Positions 17,527 through 25,987 are shown, numbered from the stretch's first letter. The stretch is DNA of 53,113 nt from CADCWN01 sp039810045 (GCA_039810045.1 JBDHWF010000009.1:1-53113), one strand, 5' to 3'. A program made the numbers and translations. The notes: a model not told the origin generated them from the letters alone.

Positions 17527-18630
17527 CTATTCTCCAATGACAATACTGGCGCGGCGAACCTCGCGACGCTCGGAGCGCAGTAATGCATTATCGACATCCT
17601 CAAATGCAAAGTCCTGGTCAACTAATGCCGTCCAGGGATACCGTTCCTGGGTAGTGGCGAGCAGTTGCAGTGACTTCAGGAGATACCAGGGCTGATAGCG
17701 GATCACGGGAATAATTTGGACGCCGCGCCGATTGAGCAAGCCGGGGTCGAACTGGGTATATTGCCCCGGAGAGACATTGCCAATCGAGACGAAGCGCCCG
17801 CCAGGGCGTACCAACGCCACTCCTTCACTAAAAGCAGCGGGAACCCCGGTAAGCTCCATTCCAACATCAGCGCCCCAGTCGTTGGTCAGCCGCATTACTT
17901 CGGCAATGCGGGCCTCTGGGGTGGGGAATTCCCGCATATCGACGATCTCATCGGCCCCGAAAGCCAGTGCCGCTTCCAGTCGATAGCCGACGCCATCGAT
18001 CACGATCACCCGTGCGCCACGCTCTTTCGCCACGGCGATTGCCGAGAGGCCCAACCCACCTGCCCCTTGCAGCACGACTGTTTCATCGGCGGTCAGCCGC
18101 GCTTCATCCAGGCCAAAGTAGACCTGCGAGAGGGCGCAGTTGGCAAACGAGGCGATGGCGTCTGGCACGGCGTCAGGAACTTTGTAGAGATACTGGTCGG
18201 GGTGGATACAGTAGTGGGTGCCAAAGGTGCCGTGAAAATGAGGTGCAGTATCGGGATGTTGCATCCAGAAGCGGTAGACATTTTCGCAGAGGTTGAATTG
18301 CCCCTTTCGGCAGGCGCGACATTTGCGGCAACTGAGGAAGTAGCAGGCGACGATACGATCACCAACGGCCAGCGGTTGCCCCGCGTAGTCGGTTGTCACC
18401 CCCGCCCCAAGCGTATGCACGCGGCCTACCATTTCGTGGCCGAGCACACATTGTTTCACCGTAGGATGCTGGCCGCGCCAGATATGTAGTTCCGAGCCAC
18501 AGACATTGGCCCGCACGATAGCGGCAAGCACACCCCCTGGTTCTGGCTCAGGGAGATCATATTCACGATACTCGATCCGTTCTGGCTCGGCCAGAAAGAC
18601 GAGTCGACCGCGGGTTGTTGGCGTGGTCAT
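17527..18630 (-). CDS. zinc-dependent MDR dehydrogenase (threonine/alcohol dehydrogenase-like)
   Basis: A 367-residue medium-chain dehydrogenase/reductase. Catalytic zinc ligands are C in NVCGSE and GHE; the structural zinc site is the cysteine cluster CRKCRACRKGQFNLC. The NAD(P) site is GAGGLGLSAIAVAKERGA followed by an acidic VIVID, which favours NAD. It should oxidise a polyol, alcohol or threonine-like substrate. ATG 18630 is preceded by GGAAGGAG with 9-nt spacing. Genes up- and downstream on the same strand (Nudix, EamA, DUF402) do not identify the pathway. Confidence 0.9.
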   Translation of the reverse strand: MTTPTTRGRLVFLAEPERIEYREYDLPEPEPGGVLAAIVRANVCGSELHIWRGQHPTVKQCVLGHEMVGRVHTLGAGVTTDYAGQPLAVGDRIVACYFLSCRKCRACRKGQFNLCENVYRFWMQHPDTAPHFHGTFGTHYCIHPDQYLYKVPDAVPDAIASFANCALSQVYFGLDEARLTADETVVLQGAGGLGLSAIAVAKERGARVIVIDGVGYRLEAALAFGADEIVDMREFPTPEARIAEVMRLTNDWGADVGMELTGVPAAFSEGVALVRPGGRFVSIGNVSPGQYTQFDPGLLNRRGVQIIPVIRYQPWYLLKSLQLLATTQERYPWTALVDQDFAFEDVDNALLRSERREVRRASIVIGE

Positions 18631-18712
18631 GGCGGGATACTCCTTCCTGCCCACCACTGGCGGGCGATCTGCTGGAGGTATTACTGCGGCGATTATAGCG
18701 GTCGCCGAGATT

Positions 18713-19315
18713 TTATGTGGTGGTTGCTAGCGCAGTGGCAACATCATCAAGGGTCCAGGCATTGCTCGGTGGGTGGGCGGGCCAACTTTCGAGACGGGCC
18801 AGCAAGCTCTTGACAATGCGGCCAGTCGCGCCCCAGATATCGTGATGTTGGTAGCGATAGACAAAGATTCGGCGCTTGACTTCGCGGATAATCCAGTCTT
18901 CCTCATGGTAGATCGCGGGGTCGAGCAAGGTTGATAGCGGTACTTCAATCGTTTCTGCAACCTCAAATGCGGAAAGCGTAAATGTTGGTGGGGTGGCGAG
19001 GCGGCCCACGAAAGGATAGATCACCATATTGCTAACGACAGTCGAGACAGTGGGGAGGGTCGCCAGTGGTTCAACCAGCGTCGGAAGAATTCCCACTTCT
19101 TCTTCGGCCTCGCGCAGCGCCGCCGCCCAGGGGCTGGCGTCATCTTGCTCGATTCTTCCGCCCGGAAAACCAATTTCGCCTTTATGATGACCCACACGAT
19201 CAGTACGCTTGATGAATAGGATTTGGATGACTGCATCACGCTCGTAGAGGGCGACTAATACCGCACATTCGCGTGGGGGAAGTACCTTGTAGTTGGCTGT
19301 GGTTTGCTCAACCAT
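18713..19315 (-). CDS. Nudix hydrolase, coenzyme A pyrophosphatase type
   Basis: A 200-residue Nudix enzyme. The Nudix box runs GGRIEQDD...REAEEEVGI with the metal-binding EAEEE, and the block immediately before it, HHKGEIGFPGG, is the UPF0035 signature of CoA pyrophosphatases (NudL/PCD1), which split CoA or oxidised CoA into 3',5'-ADP and phosphopantetheine. Length and N-terminal layout match the group. ATG 19315 is the natural start. It is divergent from secG across 184 bp and precedes the dehydrogenase gene by 82 bp. Confidence 0.92.
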   Translation of the reverse strand: MVEQTTANYKVLPPRECAVLVALYERDAVIQILFIKRTDRVGHHKGEIGFPGGRIEQDDASPWAAALREAEEEVGILPTLVEPLATLPTVSTVVSNMVIYPFVGRLATPPTFTLSAFEVAETIEVPLSTLLDPAIYHEEDWIIREVKRRIFVYRYQHHDIWGATGRIVKSLLARLESWPAHPPSNAWTLDDVATALATTT

Positions 19316-19416
19316 CGTTGCTCCTGCTGCTTATGGTCGCGGGTAATCACGCACGTCATGGCGATTGTACACCGGGTTGCCGCGCTGTTGAGAGATCGTC
19401 GGCTATCGAGAGCGTA

Positions 19417-19425
19417 TGCTATACT
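19417..19425 (+). promoter_or_regulatory. extended -10 promoter element for secG
   Basis: TGCTATACT, an extended -10 (TGn then TATACT), 74 bp upstream of the secG start. No good -35 is visible, which extended -10 promoters can tolerate. The same TATGCTATACT string occurs upstream of the erm gene. Confidence 0.4.
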
Positions 19426-19499
19426 GCGTGCAGTTCATCTTCGGACAAGCAGCGACGCGCGTGGTTCGCTGCGATTTGGCGCAGAGGAGGCTCGCGGCT

Positions 19500-19727
19500 G
19501 TGCTCGACATTTTATTCATTGTCCAGACTATTCTGGGAGTGACGTTGATCATCGCGCTCCTGATGCAATTGCGTGGGCAGGGGTTCAGCGGCACCTTTGG
19601 TGGCGGGAGTGACTCGATCTACCATACCCGGCGCGGTGTCGAAAAGACCCTGTTCCAGTTCACCATTGGTCTCTCGGTAGCATTTATGATCATCGCTGTG
19701 CTGACCAGTATCTATAAGCAATCCTAA
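19500..19727 (+). CDS. secG: preprotein translocase subunit SecG
   Basis: SecG is the small accessory subunit of the SecYEG channel in the cytoplasmic membrane. The 75-residue protein has two hydrophobic helices (ILFIVQTILGVTLIIALLM and the stretch beginning TIGLSVAFMIIAVL) separated by the typical Gly-rich loop QGFSGTFGGGSD. The start is GTG at 19500, placed 9 nt after GAGGAGG at 19484-19490; the frame is open upstream but that part bears no family similarity. Size is standard. Confidence 0.94.
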   Translation: MLDILFIVQTILGVTLIIALLMQLRGQGFSGTFGGGSDSIYHTRRGVEKTLFQFTIGLSVAFMIIAVLTSIYKQS

Positions 19728-19807
19728 CAGCTCTCTCGTTCGCGCTCTGCGTCGATAGCTACTGGCGTTCACAATGATCTTCCGCAAGAATTTGATATGG
19801 TGAGTAG

Positions 19808-21463
19808 ATGAGAGCGCTTGGGCGAGGCGGCTGGCTTGCGGTTCTCTGCGGCCTGCTAATTCTCGCTATTCTGGCGGCTGGGGTCCTGGTCGCGTTCAAT
19901 CGAGGATTATTACAAACACCAGCAGTCCTTTCCGGGCGGCTCGGTACGCCCACGGTGGGTAATCGCGCCGGGGTCTATCGCGAAGCTGTCGTTGGTGTAC
20001 CGACTATGCTGAATCCCCTGTTGGCAACCAGTCGGGTTGATCGCGATCTCAGTACCTTGCTCTTTAATGGTCTGACACGGATTGATGCTCAGGGCAAGGT
20101 TGTTCCCGATCTCGCCACTGGCTGGAAAGTTGAGGACGATGGTCGTCGCTATGTCTTTACCTTGCGCGATGGGGTTGTCTGGCACGATGGGCAGCCGTTT
20201 GGAGCGAAGGATGTCCTCTTTACGGTTCGGTTGATGCAAGATGCGGCTTTCCCTGGCGATCCCTCGCTGGCTGATTTCTGGCGAACCGTGACGGTGGAAA
20301 CGTCAGACGAGCGCACGGTGATCTGTACGCTGCCGAAAGCGTATGCGCCATTTCTCGCCTATACCTCAATTGGGATCTTGCCAGCGCACAAGTTGGCAGC
20401 GGTGAAGGCAGGCGACTTACCGAATGATTCGTTCAACTTGCAGCCAGTTGGTACCGGGTTGTTCGCCTTTGCGTCGCTCGACCCCGTGAAGGTAGAAGTT
20501 GCATTGAAGCGGTTTGAGCAGTTCTACGGCCAGAAGGCGCAGTTGCAAGAAGTGCGGTTCCGCTCCTATGCCAACAACGCTGCCGCGTTGCAGGCGCTGG
20601 CGCAGGGAGAGACCGATGGGGTGAGTTATATTCCCCCAAGTTCCCTGGAAAGTGCTGGTGGGTCGCTGGGTAATGCCAATATCTATGGCCCTTCGGTCGC
20701 TGGCTATACCGCAATCTTTCTCAACCTGAAAGCACCACAGTTTACCGAGCGCGAAGTGCGGCAGGCCCTGGCGTTAGCAACGAACCGCGATGAGATCGTC
20801 CGTGAAGGCTTGAAAGGCTGGGGAACGGCTGGGGCGAGTCCGATTCTGCCAAGTTCCTGGGCCTATGCCGAACAGCAATGGCCCACTGACCCTGAACGGG
20901 CTAAGAGCCTGCTTGATACTGCTGGGTGGAAACTCAATCCAGCGGGAGTGCGGGAGAAGGCGGGGCAGCAACTGGCCTTCACCTTGTTGACTGATAATGA
21001 TCCGTTGCGGGTGGGCGTAGCGCAGGTTATTGTGCGCCAGTATGCCGCAATCGGGGTGAAAGTTACCGTATCCGCCACGAGCGGCCAGGAGTTAGCACAG
21101 GCGCTTGCCACGCGTCGCTACGAGGCGGCCCTCTCTGGGTGGGAGGGACTGGCGGCTGACCCTGATCCGTACCAGAACTGGCATTCGAGTCAGGCTGATG
21201 CGGGCTATAACTTTGCCAACTGGACGAATTCTGCCGCGGATAAGGTGCTGGAAGATGCCCGCCTGACCACTGATGAAGCGAAGCGTAAGGTGAGTTATGC
21301 TGAGTTTCAACAGCTCTTTGCCACCGAGGTACCGAGCCTGATCCTCTATTACCCGCAATATCACTATGCCATCAGTAAGCAAATTACTGGCCCCAATGCC
21401 GATACCCTGAATACGCCAAGTGATCGGTTCCGCACCATTGCCACCTGGCAAATGACACCCTAA
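19808..21463 (+). CDS. oligopeptide ABC transporter substrate-binding protein (SBP family 5)
   Basis: A 551-residue DppA/OppA-type solute-binding protein. After an N-terminal hydrophobic helix (residues 9-30, WLAVLCGLLILAILAAGVLV; no lipobox Cys, so a signal anchor or uncleaved peptide) comes the family pattern: LNPLLATSRVDRDLSTLLFNGL, then FTLRDGVVWHDGQPFGAKDV (core WHDGQPFGA), FLNLKAP, REVRQALALATNRDEI and YNFANWTNSAADKVLEDAR. It should bind peptides or similar ligands outside the membrane. No permease or ATPase gene is adjacent, so the transporter partner must be elsewhere. The start at ATG 19808 follows GGTGAG. A long stem-loop ends the gene. Confidence 0.92.
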   Translation: MRALGRGGWLAVLCGLLILAILAAGVLVAFNRGLLQTPAVLSGRLGTPTVGNRAGVYREAVVGVPTMLNPLLATSRVDRDLSTLLFNGLTRIDAQGKVVPDLATGWKVEDDGRRYVFTLRDGVVWHDGQPFGAKDVLFTVRLMQDAAFPGDPSLADFWRTVTVETSDERTVICTLPKAYAPFLAYTSIGILPAHKLAAVKAGDLPNDSFNLQPVGTGLFAFASLDPVKVEVALKRFEQFYGQKAQLQEVRFRSYANNAAALQALAQGETDGVSYIPPSSLESAGGSLGNANIYGPSVAGYTAIFLNLKAPQFTEREVRQALALATNRDEIVREGLKGWGTAGASPILPSSWAYAEQQWPTDPERAKSLLDTAGWKLNPAGVREKAGQQLAFTLLTDNDPLRVGVAQVIVRQYAAIGVKVTVSATSGQELAQALATRRYEAALSGWEGLAADPDPYQNWHSSQADAGYNFANWTNSAADKVLEDARLTTDEAKRKVSYAEFQQLFATEVPSLILYYPQYHYAISKQITGPNADTLNTPSDRFRTIATWQMTP

Positions 21464-21485
21464 CGTTGTTGGGTTAACTATCGCC

Positions 21486-21528
21486 AGCGACACAGCGGCT
21501 CTGTAACAATCAGAGCCGCTGTGTCGCT
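21486..21528. terminator. 18-bp perfect stem-loop, bidirectional terminator
   Basis: Arms AGCGACACAGCGGCTCTG (21486-21503) and its exact complement (21511-21528) around a 7-nt loop TAACAAT. It lies between the convergent ends of the peptide-binding protein gene (21463) and the ABC permease gene (21549). No U-tract on either strand. Confidence 0.7.
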
Positions 21529-21548
21529 TGGTCTGGGGTTGTATTGTG

Positions 21549-22391
21549 TTAGTGGCTGGTGGTCGAGCGATAGCGGAAGACTGAGAGGGGGATAAAGATC
21601 GCTAAGATAATCAGTGAAAAGCTTATTGATGCAGCGATTGGGTGTTGCAGTGACCAGGCTGTGCCAGTGTACGCTGCGCCAGGATTACCAAAGAGTTGGC
21701 GACAGGCGGCTACCGTGGCGCTGAGCGGGTTCCAGTCCGCGAAAAAGCGTAAGAATGGTGGCATCCCCTGGGTTGGGACAAACGTGTTGGCGATGAAGGT
21801 GAGCGGGAATAGCGCGACAAAGCCCAACGTATTCGCCGTTTCTGGGGTGCGCACAATGATTCCAATAAAGGTGCCGAGCCAGGTCATCGCAAAGCCAAAG
21901 AGCAGTAAGACCCCGAACCCGGCTAATGTTTGCAACAGGCCGTTATGCGCCCGCCAGCCAACGACCAGCCCACACAAGGACATGACCATGATTCCAAGGA
22001 TACTCTGGGTCAGGTCAGCAATAGTCCGCCCTACCAGAACCGCCGAACGGGCCATTGGTAGGGAGCGGAAGCGGTCGATGATCCCTTTCTCCATATCATT
22101 CGCTACCCCGACCGCTGTGGTGATCGCGAGAAAGGCGATACTCTGGGCAAAGATCCCGGGTAACAGGAATTCGCGATAACTACCACCACCGGGTACCTGA
22201 ATGGCGCTGCCGAAGACGTAGGCAAAGAGCAGCACGAAGATAATTGGTTGGAGCGTTACGTCGAGCAAGCGCTCTGGTACTTGTCGGATATGGGCGAGGT
22301 TGCGCCGCGTGATCGTCAGGCTATCGCTCAGTGCCCAACGCAGTCGTTCGAGCAGTGACGTTGGTTGGAGTGGTAACTGGACTGTACTCAT
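21549..22391 (-). CDS. ABC-2 type permease, DrrB-like
   Basis: The membrane subunit of a drug-type ABC exporter, 280 residues with six hydrophobic segments. The pattern RNLAHIRQVPERLLDVTLQP near residue 35 and the conserved DMEKGIIDRFRSLPMARSAV (core GIIDRFRSLPM), followed by NPLSATVAACRQLFG, is that of the daunorubicin-resistance DrrB family. With the ATPase encoded 46 bp upstream it should form a homodimeric-type exporter of hydrophobic compounds. GGAGGTCTGA lies just before ATG 22391. Confidence 0.93.
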   Translation of the reverse strand: MSTVQLPLQPTSLLERLRWALSDSLTITRRNLAHIRQVPERLLDVTLQPIIFVLLFAYVFGSAIQVPGGGSYREFLLPGIFAQSIAFLAITTAVGVANDMEKGIIDRFRSLPMARSAVLVGRTIADLTQSILGIMVMSLCGLVVGWRAHNGLLQTLAGFGVLLLFGFAMTWLGTFIGIIVRTPETANTLGFVALFPLTFIANTFVPTQGMPPFLRFFADWNPLSATVAACRQLFGNPGAAYTGTAWSLQHPIAASISFSLIILAIFIPLSVFRYRSTTSH

Positions 22392-22437
22392 TCAGACCTC
22401 CTGGTTGAACATAATATGTCGATTCCTGCTTGATTCT

Positions 22438-23436
22438 CTAGTGGGTCAGGGCGAATGCTGGCTCGCTGGTTTCCTGGTCAGCAGGGGCTGCAATGGGGTT
22501 CCCCGTGAGTCGGAGAAATACTTCGTCAAGTGTCGGGCGCCGTAAGGCTAAATCGTCGGCGGCGATCTCTGCGGAGTCCAATTCTCTGACGACTTCGGTC
22601 AATACGCTGACGCCGCCTTGTACGGCCATCGTCAAGCGGCGAGTTTCTGGATCGACGATTGGTTCGGCCTGACCTGCCCGCCGCAATGCGTTCACTGCAT
22701 CAGCTAACTGGTCAGCATGACGGATGACAACATCGATTTGCTCGCCACCGACCATTGCTTTCAACTCATCAGCAGTGCCTTCGGCGATCACCTGCCCCGT
22801 ATCAATCACCACGATCTTGTCCGCCAGACGGTCTGCTTCTTCGAGGTATTGCGTCGTGAGCAGAACAGTCGTGCCGCCTGCCACGAGGTCTTGAATGATT
22901 GCCCAGAGGCCCAGGCGACTGTGTGGGTCGAGTCCTGTCGTTGGCTCATCAAGAAAGAGGATGGGCGGGGAAACTACCAGGCTGGCCGCCAGGTCGAGGC
23001 GACGGCGCATCCCGCCCGAATAGCCTTTGGCGATGCGGTTCGCGGCATCAGTGAGGTCGAACCGTTCCAGCAGTTCATCAGCCCGCTGCCGCGCAGCCTT
23101 GCCTGAGAGGTGGTAGAGGCGACCAACCATTTCCAGGTTAGCGCGACCAGTCAGTAACTCGTCAACTGCTGCCTGCTGTCCCGCTAAGCCAATCCGATAC
23201 CGTACCTGTTGGGCCTGCTTGACCACATCGTAGCCAGCGACCATTGCGTGACCCTGATCTGGCGTGAGCAAGGTGGTCAAGATCCGCACCATCGTTGTTT
23301 TGCCTGCGCCGTTTGGCCCCAGCAAACCACAGATCGTGCCACTATTGACCACGAGGTCAACGCCACAGAGGGCCTGGGTTTTGCCATAGCGTTTCTGTAA
23401 TCCAGCGGCCTCCACCGCCCGTTCGCTGATCGTCAT
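22438..23436 (-). CDS. ABC transporter ATPase, DrrA-like
   Basis: The 332-residue ATPase partner of the DrrB-like permease. Walker A is GPNGAGKTT, the signature is YSGGMRRRLDLA, Walker B plus catalytic Glu is ILFLDEPTTGLDP, and the H-loop region reads LLTTQYLEEAD (Q replaces the more usual H or S between the Thr residues, as in DrrA). The C-terminal 90 residues are the DrrA-type regulatory domain ending RRPTLDEVFLRLTG. ATG 23436 has a perfect AAGGAGGT at a 6-nt distance, the best ribosome binding site in the window. Promoter and operator-like repeat lie at 23479-23506. Confidence 0.94.
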   Translation of the reverse strand: MTISERAVEAAGLQKRYGKTQALCGVDLVVNSGTICGLLGPNGAGKTTMVRILTTLLTPDQGHAMVAGYDVVKQAQQVRYRIGLAGQQAAVDELLTGRANLEMVGRLYHLSGKAARQRADELLERFDLTDAANRIAKGYSGGMRRRLDLAASLVVSPPILFLDEPTTGLDPHSRLGLWAIIQDLVAGGTTVLLTTQYLEEADRLADKIVVIDTGQVIAEGTADELKAMVGGEQIDVVIRHADQLADAVNALRRAGQAEPIVDPETRRLTMAVQGGVSVLTEVVRELDSAEIAADDLALRRPTLDEVFLRLTGNPIAAPADQETSEPAFALTH

Positions 23437-23478
23437 GCAGTTACCTCCTTCGGTGATTGTTCGGCATCTGGTGCCCTC

Positions 23479-23506
23479 AGTATAAAAGAACATTTGTTCT
23501 TGTCAA
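23479..23506 (-). promoter_or_regulatory. sigma70-type promoter of the DrrAB-like operon
   Basis: On the minus strand TTGACA (23506-23501), a 16-nt spacer, then TATACT (23484-23479). The transcript would start about 35-40 nt before the ATG at 23436. The spacer is almost filled by the inverted repeat at 23486-23501. Confidence 0.7.
23486..23501. promoter_or_regulatory. inverted repeat in the DrrAB promoter spacer, likely operator
   Basis: AAGAACA / TGTTCTT, perfect 7-bp arms with a 2-nt centre, sitting between -35 and -10 of the pump promoter. A repressor bound here would block RNA polymerase. The PadR-family gene immediately upstream is the obvious candidate regulator; a TetR-type protein elsewhere is possible. 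Confidence 0.6.
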
Positions 23507-23653
23507 GTCGTCACAATGCCATCATAGAGTGTTCACTATTGCTATGCTAAGGATAGTTGTTTGGGGTGATTAGTGTCTTCGGGCAGACGATCATTATTGG
23601 GGTGATAGTTCAGGCAGGGCGATCCTGCACTTTCGGTCAGTGTCGTGGGGGGT

Positions 23654-23692
23654 GGTGCGTGATTGCCCTATTGGGATGGGCAATCACGCACC
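23654..23692 (-). terminator. 15-bp stem-loop after the padR-type gene
   Basis: Arms GGTGCGTGATTGCCC (23654-23668) and exact complement (23678-23692) with a 9-nt loop, beginning 7 bp after the PadR-type stop codon. It would separate the regulator transcript from the ABC pump transcript. No U-tract follows. Confidence 0.65.
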
Positions 23693-23699
23693 TGAGTGG

Positions 23700-24479
23700 T
23701 TACGCTTCTGTCGATTCCTCATCTTCAGCGAGGATGCGGTAGAGCGAGCGGCGGGTATTGGCGATGAGCTTACGGGCCTCGGCGATCTGCGCTTCGGTCC
23801 CAGATTGCATTACCTGCATCGCGGCCATCGACACCTGGCGTAGCAGGTCGCCGAGTTCCTGGGCCTTACTGTCAACCCCTTCAGCCATGGTTTCCCAGGG
23901 AGCCGCAGTCTCGTTGGGATGTGCAGCGATATATTCGCGACCTGCATCGGTCAGGCTAAAGGTACGCTTCCCGTCGCTTTCCTGCGCGACGATCAGTCCT
24001 TCGTCTTCCAGTTGCTGTAGGGCGGGGTAGACCGCCCCGGGGCTGGCCCGCCATGCGCCGATGCTCCGCTGGCTGAACTCCTGGATGATCTGATAACCGT
24101 TGAACGACCCTTCTTGCAGGAGGGCCAGAATGCCACCGCGAACGTCGCCCCGACGAGCGCGAGGTTGGCGTCCAAACGGCCCGCCGCCAAAGCCAAATGG
24201 TGGGCCTCCTTCACTGCGCTGGTTCCCTGGTCCACGGAATGGGTGACGACCCTCCAACGGGCCTTCTTGAGGACTGAACCGCCGTCCCCGCCCACCGCCA
24301 CGACCCATCATCGCCATGCGGCTAACGCCAGCCACGGCGAGCGGCATCATCAACGGGAGGGGCAGTGCGCCACGACGATGATGACCATGGCGGGAGCCAG
24401 TCCCTCGTCGGCGATCACCGCCGCGGCGGTTAGGGTGGTGGGTGTCAGCGGGTGATTCGGGTTGAAATGGTTCTTCCAT
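23700..24479 (-). CDS. PadR-family transcriptional regulator with Gly/Arg-rich N-terminus
   Basis: A 259-residue PadR-type repressor. The winged-helix domain starts near residue 110 with RGDVRGGILALLQEGSFNG (core), YQIIQEFSQRSIGAWRASPG and VYPALQQLEDEGLI, followed by a C-terminal helical dimerisation region. The first 110 residues are unusual: His/Arg/Gly-rich, with a 20-residue hydrophobic stretch ALPLPLMMPLAVAGVSRMAM and then GGPPFGFGGGPFG. ATG 24479 follows AAAGGAAG. It precedes the DrrAB-like operon on the same strand, which fits the common PadR-with-multidrug-ABC-pump arrangement. Its own leader carries an inverted repeat, suggesting autoregulation. Confidence 0.9.
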   Translation of the reverse strand: MEEPFQPESPADTHHPNRRGGDRRRGTGSRHGHHRRGALPLPLMMPLAVAGVSRMAMMGRGGGRGRRFSPQEGPLEGRHPFRGPGNQRSEGGPPFGFGGGPFGRQPRARRGDVRGGILALLQEGSFNGYQIIQEFSQRSIGAWRASPGAVYPALQQLEDEGLIVAQESDGKRTFSLTDAGREYIAAHPNETAAPWETMAEGVDSKAQELGDLLRQVSMAAMQVMQSGTEAQIAEARKLIANTRRSLYRILAEDEESTEA

Positions 24480-24505
24480 GCGCTTCTTCCTTTCATTCGA
24501 GTCTA

Positions 24506-24526
24506 TATCGAGAAACAGTCTCGATA
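24506..24526. promoter_or_regulatory. inverted repeat in the padR-type gene leader
   Basis: TATCGAGA and TCTCGATA, perfect 8-bp arms around a 5-nt spacer, 27 bp before the ATG at 24479 and just downstream of the -10 region. It could be an autoregulatory operator or an RNA hairpin. Its sequence differs from the repeat in the DrrAB promoter. Confidence 0.5.
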
Positions 24527-24531
24527 GTATA

Positions 24532-24560
24532 AAGATATATCTATATAACGATAATGTCAA
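24532..24560 (-). promoter_or_regulatory. putative promoter of the padR-type gene
   Basis: TTGACA (24560-24555), 17-nt spacer, TATCTT (24537-24532) on the minus strand. A TATACT at 24531-24526 is an alternative -10 with a poorer -35. The spacer contains GATATATC within a near-palindromic AT-rich block. Confidence 0.5.
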
Positions 24561-24624
24561 GCCCTTTTAAGGAGCAATGTTCAAAATTGGCGATCATTGA
24601 TCGGGGGCAACGCAAATACGACAT

Positions 24625-24649
24625 ATCCCCACTGGTTGGCGATGGGGAT
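24625..24649 (-). terminator. weak stem-loop downstream of an MFS gene
   Basis: ATCCCC / GGGGAT arms of 6 bp with a 13-nt loop, 64 bp after the MFS stop at 24713. No U-tract; included only as a candidate. Confidence 0.25.
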
Positions 24650-24712
24650 TGGATCGGTCGGATTGGTGAGCGGGAGACTATGCGCTTTGCACCATTGCTT
24701 TTCTGGGGCTGC

Positions 24713-25987
24713 TTATGAGTTTGGTTGTTTGTTGGTGATTGGTACGGGCGCGGGCGCTGTTGTGCGGGTTTCGCGCACCAGGAAGGCAAGGGTAAGGGCC
24801 GATGCCGCGCCGATCGCACTGAGGAGCAGGGCAGTGGAGAACAGGCCGAATGCTGTTGCGACCGTCCCCACGACGAGCGGCCCGCTCGATTGTCCAGTGT
24901 CGCCGATCAGCCGCCAGAAGCCGAGAAACTCACCAACTGCGCCGGGTGGGGCGAGGTCTGCGCCGAGGGTCATCATTGTGCCAGAGCCAAGGCCATTCCC
25001 GAAGCCAATAATGGCTGCGCCAAGGAGTAGTGAGCGAAAGTCATGGGCGAATGCGACGACAACCATCCCGATCGCCATGACAGCAAAGCTTGGGACAGCG
25101 GCGACCTTGCGCCCAAAGCGATCCATCATCAGGCCAGCCGGGAAGAACATCGCTACGTCCAGTAACGCCGCAAAGGAGATGATCGAACCAGTGACCGCTG
25201 GATCGAGGCCAATCGAGATACCAAACAGGGGAATCAGCAATTGCCGTCCCGCGCGGATCATTTGCGCGAAGATCTGGGCGATTCCCGCTGCCGAAAGGTC
25301 GCGCCAGTGGGTGCGTAGCAGTTGACCCACCAGATTCCAACGCATCTTGTGCCCGCCACCAGCACTGTGGCTGATCCCAGTTTCTGGGACAAATATGAAC
25401 GCGATAATTGCCGTAAATCCGGCCAAAATACCAGAGAGGAAGAAGACACTATTGAGGCCAAATGCGGTGCCGATCACGCCACCAAAGACTGGGGCGAGGA
25501 GGCTGCCTGCGCGGTTGATCCCCCCAAAGATCGAGAGTGACCGCCCGCGTTCTGCTGGGGCGATCACATCGGTGATATACGCATGGCGCGAAAGTGCCCA
25601 GAGGGCAGTGCCTATCCCTGCCAGTAACCGTAAGAAGATGAGGATCGTGATATTGGGAAAGAGGCCAGCACAAAACGTGGTCAGTGCGACCAGGCCTGCA
25701 CCAAACAGCATGGCCGGGCGGCGCCCAAGGCGGCCCAGTACTGCGCCTGCTGGCACGTCAGCTATCAGCGTCCCAATGCCCGCCGCCGCGACGATGAAGC
25801 CAATCAGGGCCGCAGTGGCCCCGAAGCTCTTGGCATAGTATGGCAATGTCGGCACGAGTAACCCTTGTCCAAAAGCCAGTAATGCCGTTGGAATATAGAC
25901 TGGCATCAGCATTGCGCCATTACGGGCGACTACGTCACGTCCTTTTTTGCTCACCTGGCCCTCTGTTGTCCGCTTGTCATTTGCCAT
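24713..25987 (-). CDS. MFS transporter
   Basis: A 424-residue major facilitator with 12 hydrophobic segments. Helix 1 ends LLVPTLPYYAKSFG, a multidrug/sugar-exporter type opening, the motif A loop reads GRLGRRPAM, and the central loop after helix 6 is FVPETG. The second half repeats a motif A-like MDRFGRKVAAVPS. Substrate unknown. ATG 25987 lies 8 nt inside the end of the histidine-phosphatase gene upstream, so translation may be coupled; the frame continues upstream on the same strand but into that gene. The ribosome binding site is weak. Confidence 0.9.
   Translation of the reverse strand: MANDKRTTEGQVSKKGRDVVARNGAMLMPVYIPTALLAFGQGLLVPTLPYYAKSFGATAALIGFIVAAAGIGTLIADVPAGAVLGRLGRRPAMLFGAGLVALTTFCAGLFPNITILIFLRLLAGIGTALWALSRHAYITDVIAPAERGRSLSIFGGINRAGSLLAPVFGGVIGTAFGLNSVFFLSGILAGFTAIIAFIFVPETGISHSAGGGHKMRWNLVGQLLRTHWRDLSAAGIAQIFAQMIRAGRQLLIPLFGISIGLDPAVTGSIISFAALLDVAMFFPAGLMMDRFGRKVAAVPSFAVMAIGMVVVAFAHDFRSLLLGAAIIGFGNGLGSGTMMTLGADLAPPGAVGEFLGFWRLIGDTGQSSGPLVVGTVATAFGLFSTALLLSAIGAASALTLAFLVRETRTTAPAPVPITNKQPNS

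Noticed and set aside
17716..18489. 257-codon open frame on the plus strand across the zinc dehydrogenase gene
   Set aside because: Complete overlap with conserved zinc-binding and Rossmann sequences on the other strand.
19728..19807. Terminator or attenuator between secG and the peptide-binding protein gene
   Set aside because: No inverted repeat of useful length seen.
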